Shown one piece after another: positions 40,101 through 53,847 of a stretch of DNA of 64,000 bases. The stretch covers positions 5,643,996-5,707,995 of the forward strand of contig CM067523.1 in NCBI GenBank assembly GCA_034509495.1. Reading direction: 5' to 3'. Both the position numbers and the translations under genes were made by a program. The notes under the pieces are model-generated. The model was not told the DNA's origin. It did not search any database and worked only from the letters and a program-made list of their open reading frames with translations. Source of the DNA: Acestrorhynchus altus (lineage: Eukaryota > Chordata > Actinopteri > Characiformes > Acestrorhynchidae). Position 1 is the stretch's first letter, and the number at the start of each line of letters is the position of its first letter.

Positions 40101-43100
40101 CAATCCTGAGAAAATCAGTCAAATCAGCAGAATTGTTCTGTGTAGGTCTGTCGATTTTGTCGAATTTTGTTTTAGAAATGAATATTAACACTTGTAGCTA
40201 CTCTCGTCACCTTGAATTAATGTGTTTTGGTGATCGAATCACATACATTTTTTACTTGACCACTTAAACTAGGACTGGAGCCACATTTCCAGGATGTAAA
40301 CAATCCATTGGGATGCCACTATAAAGACTCTAAACTTCTCATTAAAAGAATTGGCTGCTGCTTCTGTGGTTAAAAAAGCTGGAGGACTCCTTTAAACTAA
40401 TTCACCTCAATGGAATTGCATCTTTGAGGTTGTTTGTGTGCAGTATGATTATGTTTGGGTCACTCCAAAAACATTCATAGGTGGTCAGAGATGGATCTTT
40501 ACAACATTTTACAAAATTTACCGGTAGATGCTTGACCACATCCAACAATATTACAGTACAGAATTGCAGTTTGTCATTGTCCGATAGTGATGTTATTGGT
40601 TCCTCGACAGTCTTCTGAACAGTTCCCAACGCATTTTGATGAGAAACATTCCAAAAGATGAAGTAAAATAGGAATTATTTAGGTGATCACAAGCTTTTTA
40701 GCCAGGAAAGTAAACTCTGATCTTCTAAATTCAGATACCATTCAGATATGAAATTGAGGTTTCCCACGTGTGAAGTCGGACGTACAAGCATGTCATGAAC
40801 TGAGAATCAGCTGACAATGTTCTCTTCTGCTTCAGGGTTGACAAATTTAAGGCCACCTCAACTCAGGATCAAAATGACCTCAGAATTTCCTACTAGAAAT
40901 GACCACTTTAGGGTTTTCACTTGCAACTTTCCCACCTAAGTGTTCTTTCAGCTAATGTTAAAAAAGTATGCCTTGTTTTTACCCAAGTTACTGCTCTGCC
41001 TGTTTAAGTTGCACATTAAGTTTCTCACAATCCAGTCCTCCATCTCTGCTAAACCTGGAGGCAACATTGGAGGAGAATCAGCTCACACTGCGTAGCTGGG
41101 CTCCACTAAATGAGGATCAGGCTATTAGCGCTTGTGTATTTTCATTATGCAAATGCTGTTAACACGTTGTGCCCGCTCATGGCCACCGGGCTTTTCATGG
41201 CTTTCCCCCCAGTGATCATAAACGAGTCCTAGTGAGACGCTTGTGATTATAACATGCTAATTACATATTGCCTTTCCTCTTCCTGTCGTCCCTGTACTTA
41301 TTCTTGATCTTTTCCTTTGTTTTTCTCATCACAGATTCAGAAGAACCAAGGCTCCTTAATGGTAAGTATATGACCATTATATATGAGTTTTTCTCCCTCC
41401 CCCTTTATTTCTTTTTCAGAGATGAAGGTAACCCCTCCTTTATTTCCATTCTTTTGATAGTCGTCTCTTTTCGTCCCACTTGGCTGCTTGCCTCTAAAGT
41501 TAATACAATAATACAACAATACACCGACACTTAACTGCCCTGCATTCCGATGAGAGGCCATTAGAAATAATAGAGCGTTCCAGATCCAATGGCTTTTTCT
41601 GTGTCTGAGTGCATTTGATTAATCTGAATCGCTACCTGTTTTGCTGCATTACCGATTTCATTTCCTTTGCACTGTAAGGAGATTGAACGCAGTCTAATCT
41701 CCTTGTCTTCCCACCCCCCCACCCCCCACTCCCCTTTCTCCACAGCCTCTCCAGTTATTGCAGTGCATCGTTGATGAGGTGAGTCCACGTCTGATGTGCC
41801 GGAGCTCCTAAAGCCGTGGCTAATGGGGCAGAAAGCTGCTGTTTTGTTTCCTAATGAAGCAAGGTGTTTTAGCAGATCAGCTCAGGGTTTGAGCTCGTCA
41901 TATGCTGGCGGAGCTCAGAACCAGCAGGCCTCAAAGAAAGCCAGGGCCTGGAGTTGCATAGTGGACTGGACTGGGCTGCTTACGTCATAGTTGTATTTTA
42001 GCCTTAGCTTGGGGAAAAAGCTGAGGCTGGTCATTGTCATGTTTTTGGTAGAAATGCTCTGATATCGATCTTTCGGGGCAAGTAAAAGTAATCTTGCATC
42101 TTGCACTGATTCCAAAAACCAATTTAGATTGTTTTTGTTTTACATAAATTCATCTAATAATTCTAGGGATGGGAAATAAAGTCTGTCCGGAAAGTATTCA
42201 CAGAGCTTCACTTTTTTGCACATTTTATTTTATTTATTTTACAATGGAATTAATGATTCCCCTCAGAATCTTGAACACAACATCCCCTGATGACAGTGAG
42301 AAAACATTGTTTGAAATCTTTCCAAATTTATTAAAAATAAAACACAAAAATATAACATGTACATAAGTATTCACGGCCTTTGCCATGACACTAAAAATTG
42401 AACTCAGGTGTTTATATTTATCAAGCCATATCTATTTAAGCCTTATGTTTTACTTGTTGCTCCAGTACATGTGTATATATTACTATTCAATCAGTATAAA
42501 AACTGTGTAGTTCAGCATACACAACCACAATCATGGGCAAGACTGCTCCCCTGACCACTGTCCAGATGATGATCATCAATATGGAAGGTCATTGCTAGCT
42601 GTTCTCAAAGCATGTTAATGGAAAGTTGACTGGAAAGGCAAAATGGGTGGGAAAGATGCATGAGCAACATCCATGAGAGCTGTTGATTAAAGAGTTTGGT
42701 AGAGCTTCTCAAGGAGTGGACGGAGGCGGTTATCAGTGCTTCCAGAGCCACCACACATAGACGTTTCCAGACAGACGTCTCCAGTGACTGCAGCATTCCT
42801 AATAAGAAGTCAACTCCTGAAGCAGACACGTCAAAAGTGCTTTACCTGAGCTAAGGAGAAAAAGAACCGGACTGTTGCTGTAAAAGCCCTCTTTTTGTGC
42901 AAATTTTGCATTTCATTTGAGTCTTACATGTAATGAAAATAGAATATATGATTTACCTGTGACTATACAGATGGGTTACTTATGCAGTTACGAGTTAGAA
43001 TTCCAATATCCAATAATAATAATTCTATTATATTTATTAACGAGCACTGTATTCATTGGCGAGTATTATATTATCCACTGCTATTGTGGCTCCTGGTTTT

Positions 43101-46071
43101 CAGTGAGCGATCTTTGACTTCTAATTTTAAAGTCTCTCCCACTCACTTGCTCTCTTTTTCAGTGTCTCTTGCCCTCTGTGTATCAGCAGCTGTTTCGGTA
43201 ACTGTCTCACTCTTCCTCTCTCTCACTCTTCATCCCTCTCTCTGATAGGCGCGCACACGCGTACACACTTCGCTGGGGTAATGTAGCATGACCAGCTTCA
43301 GAGCACAGAAGCTGTGTGGTGTTGCATTAACCTTGACCTGCGCTAGGCACTAAAATACACCCACCTGAAACCTTGACACACTTCCTCACCTCATCTCTGT
43401 GTGCTAGGCGAGGTGAGGGACAGTGAATCCATATATTCCCCAACACTGGACAAGCTCACTGCTCCATATTCCACTGCACTTTGGCTTAAGTTGAGTTGAG
43501 ATAGTCAGCTGTGTCTATTAAAGGGAAGCTGTCTGAGGACGAAACAGTGGAGCGAAACCTGACTACCTTTGGTCAGTTGAACAGAGTAGAACATGGTGAT
43601 AGGCAGGTGGAGTGGTTATTATTATTAAATTACACAAACGGAGCAGGGCTTAATTTCCATTCATCAGTACCAAATTAAACATCTGGAGGAATGAGCATTC
43701 TGTGTTGAATGCCCGTAACGCTACTTTCATACAGCAGGAAATGTGGCCCGATCTGATGTTCTCACCAAATCTGTGTTATTTTTAGGATGGTCACTCTTAT
43801 CTTTTTAATGTGATCTGTTTCTCTCATTCATCTGATCACTTCACATTCCTAAGCTGATGTGCACGCACTTAAGCTCCAGTCCTGGAAGTTAAGTTTTGTT
43901 TTCACCCGCATCAAAGGAGCTATCAAGGAGTTCCGGTGACTGATGCTCATCTCCGAGAATGATTCTGAGCTAAGGCAGGTTGGTTTGGTTGCGATTGGGT
44001 GTAAAAAGTGCAAGATACAGGCGGAGGCAATATCGTTTACATTGAGTTTTAAAGTTTGTAAATAACATTTTGATTCAATCTTGCGGAAACCTTTTTTCTG
44101 CTCCTTTGTTCTGCGCCATCCCCGCTTTCAAATTCTCCTCTAATCCGCCTTCCACCAGCGTTTGTGTGTTAATATTTAATATGTTTAAATGCTATAAAGA
44201 AAGGATTTCATTGGGTGTTCTGATTTGTTTTGTAATGTATCATATATCACAATTCAGATAAAAATATCAGGATATATTTTTTTTTTTGGTCCATATCGCC
44301 CAGCCCTAGTTTGGGTTTACTGTTAAAAGGATATTGTCACTTCATCGTTCTTGGTTTCTTTAAATTTCCTTTGTCTCTGTAGCCACATCCTCCTGTGGTT
44401 ATGTTCAGTAATTTTTTTAACTATGGAGCGTTTCAGTCTTCTAATTTTCTTTGAACAAAAACCTCTCCCTAGATTTTTCTGTTATCTCAATATGCCGTTG
44501 CTTAAAACCACAATTAGGGTGTCATCGTTTTCTGTTCTAGTCAGTGTGCATTTATGTGGATTGTTGTGTTGGATTGACATAAATATTGCATTGAGTTCTA
44601 ATTTGAGTTGCACTGCCGTGAATTGGATATATCGGATTTCAGTACCACTGAGGAAAATGTCTGATGTCTGTTCAATGTTTGATTTTATTTGCTATTATAT
44701 TGTGTCACATATAATGAAATATGCATTTGGGCCACTTTTACCTGCTGTCTGACTGAAGCCTAAGGGCTTTTCATTGTCTGTCCTCCTCAGCGGATGATGT
44801 GCCAGCATGTTTGTCAGAGAAATATACACCCTGTTTATACCAAGTTACTTCATGTGTCTTGAATATCGGGATTATATCTGAATGAGGCCATGCCACATAC
44901 GAATGCAAAAGTAAACACTCCCGAGATGCATTTAAAACAGGGACAAATCTACTCACTCAAACCCACTGCATGAGGTGGTCTGAGATGCATTTCAGCTCCC
45001 TTAAGCAGTGTAAACACATCTGTCTCTCCAAGGCACATTTGACAACCAATATACCTCAACAACCAAGACAGTTGTTAGCATGGACTCCTGAAGCTGTTAC
45101 CATCTCCTTTGTTTGAAGAAATGCCTGTAAAATTGGAAACTTCATGGCTGCAACCATCACAGCACAGCCATTGATGAACAGAGAAACAACTTATTGCTCT
45201 GTATCAAGCGGATTTGCACAATTCATCCCACACAGCATTTGGATTTCAGTTCAGATGAGATGCATTTGACTAGTTTTAAATGCATGTGGTTAAAATCTTA
45301 TCAGAAAACAATCCATATACTCGTCACATGAAGTGACCAGGTTTAAACAATGTCATGTTTTCATTGTTTGCGGGCTTCAGTAGTCGGGCAAGTTGTCAAC
45401 CTGGTCCAGAGCTGGCTTATTTGAACTCATTTTGGAGAATTTCTATTGGTCCATTCATTATGAATTTCAAAATATATCAAAAAGTTACGAAAAGCTATTT
45501 TGATTTGTGTAGTACACAGTTTTCAGTTATCTTTGCTTGAAGTCTTGATATCCAAATGCAGGGCAGTAGAACATCATCCATCCTTGAGAACCCTCAGCAG
45601 TAACCAGTAATCTGAAATGTTTCCTGCTTTGGCTGAAAGCAAATGTTGTGCAGATATTCTACTGTAGCATTTAAATGTGCTTTCTTCATCTGTGTGGGTG
45701 ATTAATAAGTAATTTTGTTAATTGCAACTGTGTGTGTGTGTGTGAGACCTCTCTCCTTTCTGCTCGAACAGCTCGCTGACATGTGCTAATAGCAGAATGG
45801 CAGCAGGAAGGGGAGGGGGGGGAAGGAGCATAAACACACATTAAACATACTGAACTTGTCCTTTTCTCTTATAGATTGAGCGTAATTAATAATTAAACTG
45901 CGGCCGGTGTAATGGGTTGACCCAGCTGAACTGTTCATTACTCAAACGGCGGAGGCATCACTCAAACTATTTTCTGCCGTGCCCTTCCCTTCAGCGCCCT
46001 GAGGCCAGGGAACACTGCCTCTGCTGCTGCTGCTGCCGCCACCTACTTTCAGCTGACCAAGACCTTATTTT

Positions 46072-46133
<62 letters not shown>

Positions 46134-47601
46134 AGCAGCCACTAAATTACAGCTTTGACCGAATATGAGTAAGTGAGTGAGACCCAGTATCTGGAGAGAC
46201 TCTGTGGGACCCACTTTAAAAGAGTAATCCAGCACAGAGAGGGAGTGACAAGGAGAGAGCGAGTCTGAGTAGCTTAAAGCAAGACAGGAGGAAAGGAGAG
46301 AGCAGAAAAGAATGTCAGAGCAGATGAAAACATTTGTGTGTGAAGAAGAAAAAAAGAAAAGAGCTCTAGATCAGGGGGAAAAAAATCAATAAAGGAAAAG
46401 AAAATATTGCGTGATTTAATTTTGCAATTAACCTGAACCTTGTATTTGGAGCAGTGAGCTAAATATTTGCATCCATCATCAGTTGTGTGCAGAGCACAAT
46501 GGGAGGGTTGTGTGTGGGTGAGTGTATGTGGGTTCACACTGATGTGCAAATGCACACAACTTGTCTAGTTCCTGTAGAGAAGTATTGTCAATAGAATAGG
46601 ACTACTTGGAGCAGATAAATATGGAACTCTTGGCACCATTCCTAATGCCAGGCATGGAGTAGAGGTCTATGAAGTCCCCAATCATTGAGCTGTGCTGCAG
46701 TGGAACTGTGTTCTCTGGAATGGTGGTGCTCTGTTCAATTCTTTTGAGATGAGCTGTGGAGTTGGGGATGAGATGAGCTCCAAGATCTAGTAGAAAGCCT
46801 TTTCTGGACAGTATAGAGTTTTACCACAACAAAAGCAGGAAAAACCTTTTTTTTAATGCTATTGATTTCAGAAGAAACAATGAATAAGCAGGTGTCCCAA
46901 TGTTTTAGTCCATATAGTGTGTATGTTCATACTGCTTAGCTATGAAGAAAGTTGAAAACAAAGAAAAACAAACGATAACTTGAAAGGAAACGAAGTGGGT
47001 ACAAAAGGGGAATTTGTTTGTGGAAGTAGTTGATTTTGCTTTTTGCCTTGTGTTCTTGAAGAACTTTAACCCTGCAAATCTGAACTTTGGAAGCACGAGC
47101 CAATAGAACAATAGAGGCTGGGGCTATGATTAAGTATCGGCTATGAGATTATTTTTCTTATGATAGACTCTAGACTCTTATTATGATAATACATCAGCCA
47201 GCCACAACTTTAAAACCACTGTAGCGAAGCACTGGTTATCTGGATCTGATTATCTGGATCTGATTATCTGGATCTGATTATCTGGATCTGATTATCTGGA
47301 TTGATCCACATATTGAGACAGATCTTGAAGTTGATGTTTTGGACAGAACATCTCTGTAACAACATGGAAGTCTTGTATGGTATTCCCAATATGCAGTGGT
47401 CAGCACCTATGAAAAAGCTCCAAGGGAAGGACAGCCACTGAACCAACAACAGGGTCATGGGCACCCAAAGCTCATGATGCTCATGGAAGCCCTACATTAC
47501 AGCTTACAGATTTAAAGGATCTACTGCGAACATTGGTATCAGATATTACAGGACTCCTTCAGAGGAGGTGTGGAGTCCATGCCTTGACTGGTCAGCATTG
47601 T

Positions 47602-47660
<59 letters not shown>

Positions 47661-49034
47661 TGAGAGAGCCCAGGCTGGGCACTGGCTCCCCCGTGACCCT
47701 ATTCAGGAATAAGCAGTACAGAAAATGGATGGATAAATATTGGTATTCAGTCTTTAATGCCAGGTTCACACTGCGGGAGTTTCAGAGTAGGGGTGGGAAA
47801 TGTATATCGCAAATATCAATATCGAAATATATTTTATACAAGATATAAAAATGACTATATTGTATCAGTGTCATGAATGTCACCATCTGTGCTACCATAC
47901 AGTTTAATTCCACAAAAGAGTGCAAGAGCATACTTTGTTTCAAATGGTTTTGTTTTCTGAGACTCTCAACTTATTATATGTTCAAATTATGTCGTAGAAA
48001 CATTGGGATTAAAGGTTACTGCTTAAATGTACATCATTCTGTCTTTTTGATCTGACAATTAAATACTGATGCTTTAACGTTTACCGTTATAAATGTTTTT
48101 GTTATATCGTACTGCAGCATTTCTCTTAAGTGTTTAGTCATATTACCCAGCGCTATTTCAGGTCACTCTTAAGCATAAAAGTAAATGTGCACATAGACAC
48201 ACTGTGCTTGCACACACGGGAGTTTGTCCTCATTTAACCCATCCAAGCACTGAAACACACACACGGAGGCAGTGAACACACATGCCCGGAGGGATGGGCA
48301 GCCCTATCCACAACACCTGGGGAGCAGCTGGGATGCTAAGCAGGCTACAGCTGCCCCCATATCATGGTTGTTGTAATTTGTACACTCCTGTTCCTGTGTC
48401 TTTCATTGGCTGCACAAACTTCTGCTCACAACACTTTTTACAGTATGGATTTTGAGTCTCTGAAAAGTCCAGATATTGTACCTGCTATACATTTGTCAGG
48501 GGCTTGCAAGGCATCAGTGATCATCCAGGGAACTTGTGGATCACAAGTAGCAGTCCATATCCAAAAACACTGGATATCCATGCACTCGAGAATCAGGGCT
48601 AAAATCGTTTAGTGTGAATCGTGGCATAAGCAACTGTTTAATCTCTGAAATAGATTTAGTGCAAAAGCGGTCAAATAATGTGTCCATTTAAAGAAAAAAA
48701 ATAGTTTGAATAAAAATTCTAAAATCGTGGTGCAGCCCTAATATGGACCTGGCCTGTGTGTAGTTCAATAGCACATCTGGGTGGGTGTGTGTGTGTGGGT
48801 GTGTGTGTGTGTTTGCATGTTGTATGTTCAGTGTTGTCTGGGCCTGGTCTGTATGAAGTGTGTGTGGTTGCCATGGAGAGGCATAAATAATTGGTCACAA
48901 GGTCTCATGGGGCTCAGGTGAGGGGTGAATAAACAACTAAATGAGGTAATACATACAAGAGCTCTCTTTGTCCTCTCTCTCTCCCTCTCCCTCTCTCTCT
49001 CTCCCTCTCTCTCTCCCTCTCTCTCTCCCTCTCT

Positions 49035-49077
<43 letters not shown>

Positions 49078-52000
49078 TGTGCTCGTCAGTTGTTTTCTGC
49101 AGACTGCAGTTTGTGCTGGACCGAAGTGAGTGGTACCTTGCGGCTCATTTGGACATCTGCGGGGCAGCTTGTCTCTTATTGTTCCGCTCTTGCTGTGTGT
49201 GTGGTGTGTGAAGAGGCTGATGTCTCTAATAAGACCAGCGCACCAAGTCAGCACTGTAGTACTGATCTAATTTTGCCTGATAATTGCTGCTGGGCAATTG
49301 CATGTATATTACCGTGGTATTGTGGAAGGAAGCGAGGCTCAGGTCTGCGACTGTTTGTAGTGCTGGATAATGGCAGCACTGCATTATACCACCAGGACTT
49401 TCATCATAGTCTTCATCTTCATCTGATTCACTGCCACATCCAACATCCTCATAACACTGTTTCTGTGTGTGTGGTATTCAGTGGTAGTCTTCCAAAAAAA
49501 TCAGGGCATTTTATCTACTTTTCTTGGAGTAACTTTGTCTCTTCTGTCCGGAAAAGGCTTTGTACAGATTCTGGGAACTTTGCTGTGGACTTGATTGAAT
49601 TTAGAGACAAAGTGTTTGTGAGAGTCAGTATATGTTGGTTGATCCACCACTCCTCATCCTCAACTCTACAACATGTCCGATGAATTCCAGTGGAGCACCA
49701 TCATTCGAACCTGGGTCCTCTGCTCCACAGCTTAAGGACATATGTCCCATGTCTGCTCAGTTGTCCTATTCTATTGGCAGTACTTCTCTACAGGGGCTAG
49801 CTGTGTGTGCATTTGCACATCTTTGTCAGCAATGAGTGCAACTTAAAGTGAATGACTGCATAATATGGGCAAAAATGTGAATTTCCTTACTGCTGACATG
49901 GCCATTAACCGATTCCCAACCTCACAGTGTCACAAGACAACACAGCTGCTTCTCATAAGCGTTCGATTTATTTACACAGTTGTAACATGTGCTCTGGAAA
50001 AACCCCAGCCTCTGGTCTAATGCACGAGCACAGTGATCTGAGGATCGCAGGTTTGAATCTCAGTGATTTGCTCTCTGAGTGGGTAGATGGTGCTCTCTTC
50101 CCAATCACACCCAGTGCCATGGTGGCTGGCGTAAGCTTCGGTATGTCGAGCTGGGGACCCGACACTTTCGTCCGAATGCATTGGCTGCCCAGCAGTAATG
50201 CAGTGGTGGCAGTTTGAGAAGGGATGGTGGCTGGCTTCACATGTGTTCCTGGAGGCACCTGCTTGTTTTCACCCTCCTGGTGTTGGAGCATCATATGTGA
50301 TGGGATCCAAATTGGTTAAATACTCTTAATATTCTTAATGCTCTCTAAAGAGGATGTGGGTAATCCTTAGAAAAGGGTTATTGCTGCATGCTTGAACATA
50401 GTCATGATCATATAGTAGATTATCCATCTCTGATGCTGTACCTGATGTCTGCTGTACTGATCTGTCGCGCACTACATTATTGAGGTGTGTGTGTGTGTGT
50501 GTGTGTGTTTAGGCGGCCTCCAGGCTGTAGGCCCAGGCTGTGTAATGATGTATGGCTGCTCCGCTGGCTGCAGCATCACTCAGCAGTGGCACATCGCGGC
50601 CTCTTATTATTGCTTTGTTAATTTAAATAGGTGCATGCACCATTCTCCAACCCACCCAGTGCAGGGCACAGAGAGAAAGCAGCCCAAGGGCTTTATTTTA
50701 ATAGCCAGTGAGATCCAATCCCTTTTCTGTGGTTTGACTAGATCATTATGTTGTGTGAGTGTTATGGTGTGTAATGAATGCAAGCTGCCACCAGAGTGAT
50801 TGGCGTTTAATTTCACAGCTAATACTGACTATTAATTTTCTTCACCTATTTATCTTTTTTTTTTTGGGTGGGGGGGGCTACCTCTCTCCCCTTTTCTCTC
50901 TTTCTTCCCTCAGCTCTTCGTAGTCGCAGATTTGTTCTACATGGCTCTTTGCTGTACTTTTTTTTCTAATCCTGAATGCCATTCATATACACTAATTCTT
51001 TATTATCAGTTAATTAATTTTATTTTTATTGAAATTGACTAAAGATGCTACAAAAGGTTCTTTGAGCGAGGTCATGACCCTGTTCTGGCAGGATTGGTTC
51101 AGCGATGAGGAGGTGAGGTAGTCATTTTACCAGAAGCTCTTGGTGATTTTAGTCCCATCCGAAGCACGCCAGGTGGAGTGTTTCTGTTTGCACATTCCCA
51201 AGTCAGTAAACATTCGAATTATTTTACCTCCTGTAAGCGATCCCGAAAATAACTTCAGAATTGTTGTTCTCGTGCCAGTTGAAATAATGGGTTAATATTC
51301 CTAGTGTCTTGTGGAGAAGTAGTGTTTTTGCGGGATTTCTCAACTTTTGATGATGTGATGTATGGCACTGACACCTTGGCAGATGTTCATACCTACTGCG
51401 AATGCTGCCAAAATTGCAGACAGAGCGACTGCGCCGGTTCAGTCCCCATTGAGGTAGTGTGGTCAAACTAAATTTTCATCATCACTACTGGATTATAAGA
51501 TTGGACACATCCTCTAACAGTTACTCATGCAGCCACTCCCCTCTCAGTCATTTATACTCAGATTTCTGATTCCCTGATTCCATGCGAATCAGTCATAAAT
51601 GTCACAGATGTCCTGTAGTAAAACTGTATCACGTAAATAAAACTAATCCCTGTCAAGGGCTTTAGAAGAACTACTTTTGGGTCCATGAAAGAAAGGTTTT
51701 GTAAAGAAATGTGAGTGTGAAGAACCATTAAGATCATGCTCTTTCTATGTACTGTCATCCACGCCCAGGTTGCTGGATTAACCAGGTTTTCACACGTGTG
51801 TGTTTGTTTTGATTCCATTAGGTCAAGTCATTCATCAGTTAACCATGTTATGAGGCGAGGAGAAAACTAAGATAGACTCTGATATTACTTTCATTAAGTA
51901 TAAATGAAGGACTTTCATGAAGTTTAGAGGCCTTGAAGTTCTGTATAAGGAACTCTGGAGGAACATATTGGCACCAACATGCCCAAAATGTCTCTGCTAG

Positions 52001-53171
52001 GCGGATGCACAACATAAGTAATAACAATTGTGCAGGAATCATTCATTATTTCTTCTGAAAGCAATGGGAATATTGTCCCCTAATGTCCAGACAGAGACAT
52101 TACCCCTAGTCGAACATTGCAGTAAGTGTTTGATTGCATTCAGCTATAAAGAGTATTGTGAGTGAGGTCAGGATGTTGCTCCTCACTAACTGTAACTCAT
52201 CCCAAAGAAGTACTGGACAGAGCACCATTACTAATTGGAAACACTCCTCACTGCGCTAACTATTGGGTCTATTATGAAAATGGTTCATTACTGAAGCCTA
52301 ATCTGGGTCTTCTATGGCACTCAAAGAACCATTTGTAGCACCTTTATTTTATATGTATATGATATTTGGAGGTATTTCACCTTTTTTAATTATTAAAATA
52401 TATCATTTCCACATTCATATTTTATCCTTGTATGCAGCCTTGCTTCCAGAATATGGTAGCCATTTTGGATTTAGTCATTAGTCACATCTACTAGGGAGCT
52501 TTTGCAGCCACGTTCTCTGTGTTCTCACTTTGATTTGTGTCAGAAATCCTACCCTTCAGTATGGATTATGATTTTAACTTTGAAGGAAAATGGACCTTTG
52601 TGCATCTCCTGATGTTTTTTTTTATGATTTTTGATGAGTAGCTCTATCCAGGTCTGTTAGAACAGTGGCTATGTTAGCATGTGAATTTTCACTAATTCAG
52701 TTTTAACTGTCATATTTTATATTCATTACACTTAAAGTGATATGGTGTCTTTTCAAGATCTGTGATTTAGTCAAACCTGAATTTTTAGAGATTCTGGATT
52801 TAATTTTTTCATCCTGATCAACAATAAAATGAATCAAGTATGAATGTCACTTCTTGATGTGATGACAATAAAACCACAATCTTTTTGTATGAAATTATGA
52901 ATATGAATGAACTTTTCCACAATTTTCACACTTTCTGAGATGCACTAGTGTGTTGAAAATCTCTACATCAACGTACACCAGTAATAAATTATGCGTTGCA
53001 TTGAACTGAAACAAATCTGTTTAGTGGTCATTTCAAATTTCTGTTTATGTTCACTTTCGTTTTTTGATTTTTGATGGTTTGGAACATTCCCAGGCCATCT
53101 GCGAGATTAAAGAAGTCATCTACTATCTTAAAGTGATTGCAATGTCTGTTGCTTCGATTGCCATCATTGCT

Positions 53172-53230
<59 letters not shown>

Positions 53231-53772
53231 GAACGTGGGCTGTTACCCTGTTGTTCAACCTCCAAGCCGCTCTCTCTTCCTCCATCTTCTGTTCAGGGAC
53301 TCTGTGTTTGTTTGAATTGAAATCATGGCTGTACGTCGTCCTGCATTGTACTCTCTCCAACAAAAGGGGGGTTCAGGTGCTGCTAAAAAAATTAATATAC
53401 ACTGGCCTCCTTTTCACCAAAGGAAGACCTCTTCATCAAGGACACATGCACCCTGCATATCATTCACTGGGAACGTTTGTTGTATTTCTGAAAGGCTTAA
53501 ACATGAGTTTCTTAATCAATCTGCAGTTTTTCTCCTTTTATTGATTTTCAGCGGCTGTGTTAAAAATAATTAATAAATAAGAAGACATTCTTTTGTGGCG
53601 AATATGTCGATATGTGTCGTTTTTTTAGATGATGATTCATATTCTTAATATTAACTGGAATTTGTCTGTGCTTTGAGTGCTTTTAGTTTGGTTAGTCTTC
53701 ATTTGTCTTTCTGCCTTTTAAGGGGGTAAATAATGAGTGATTGTGTGATACGTGATTGGCAGCTAGGTATCA

Positions 53773-53847
<75 letters not shown>

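Larger units (their letters stand above)
30938..41334 (+). other. MAP2K5 intron, 10.4 kb
   Basis: GT-AG intron. Contents in order: a direct duplication (31440-31770 / 32133-32466), a dispersed repeat (about 32590-33160), a possible conserved block (33490-33650), a second palindromic MITE (34100-34575), a SINE-like piece (35165-35290), an inverted-repeat element end (35801), CT/AC/GT arrays (36588-37131), two copies of a short palindromic element (37818-37996, 39903-40087) and a possible conserved block directly before the next exon (41085-41270). Confidence 0.87.

Noticed and set aside
47237..47301. Possible CRISPR-like array
   Set aside because: Units are 14 bases with no spacers, in a vertebrate intron. 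It is a plain tandem minisatellite.
48925..49683. 252-codon open frame, the longest in the window
   Set aside because: It starts in a (CT)n array that gives a Leu/Ser run. The rest has no recognisable domain and no sign of splice signals. It lies inside a MAP2K5 intron and looks like chance.
50050..50061. Possible tRNA gene at the box-B-like GGTTTGAATCT
   Set aside because: There is no cloverleaf with paired arms, and the downstream sequence is a SINE body. It is a tRNA-derived repeat head and not a tRNA gene.
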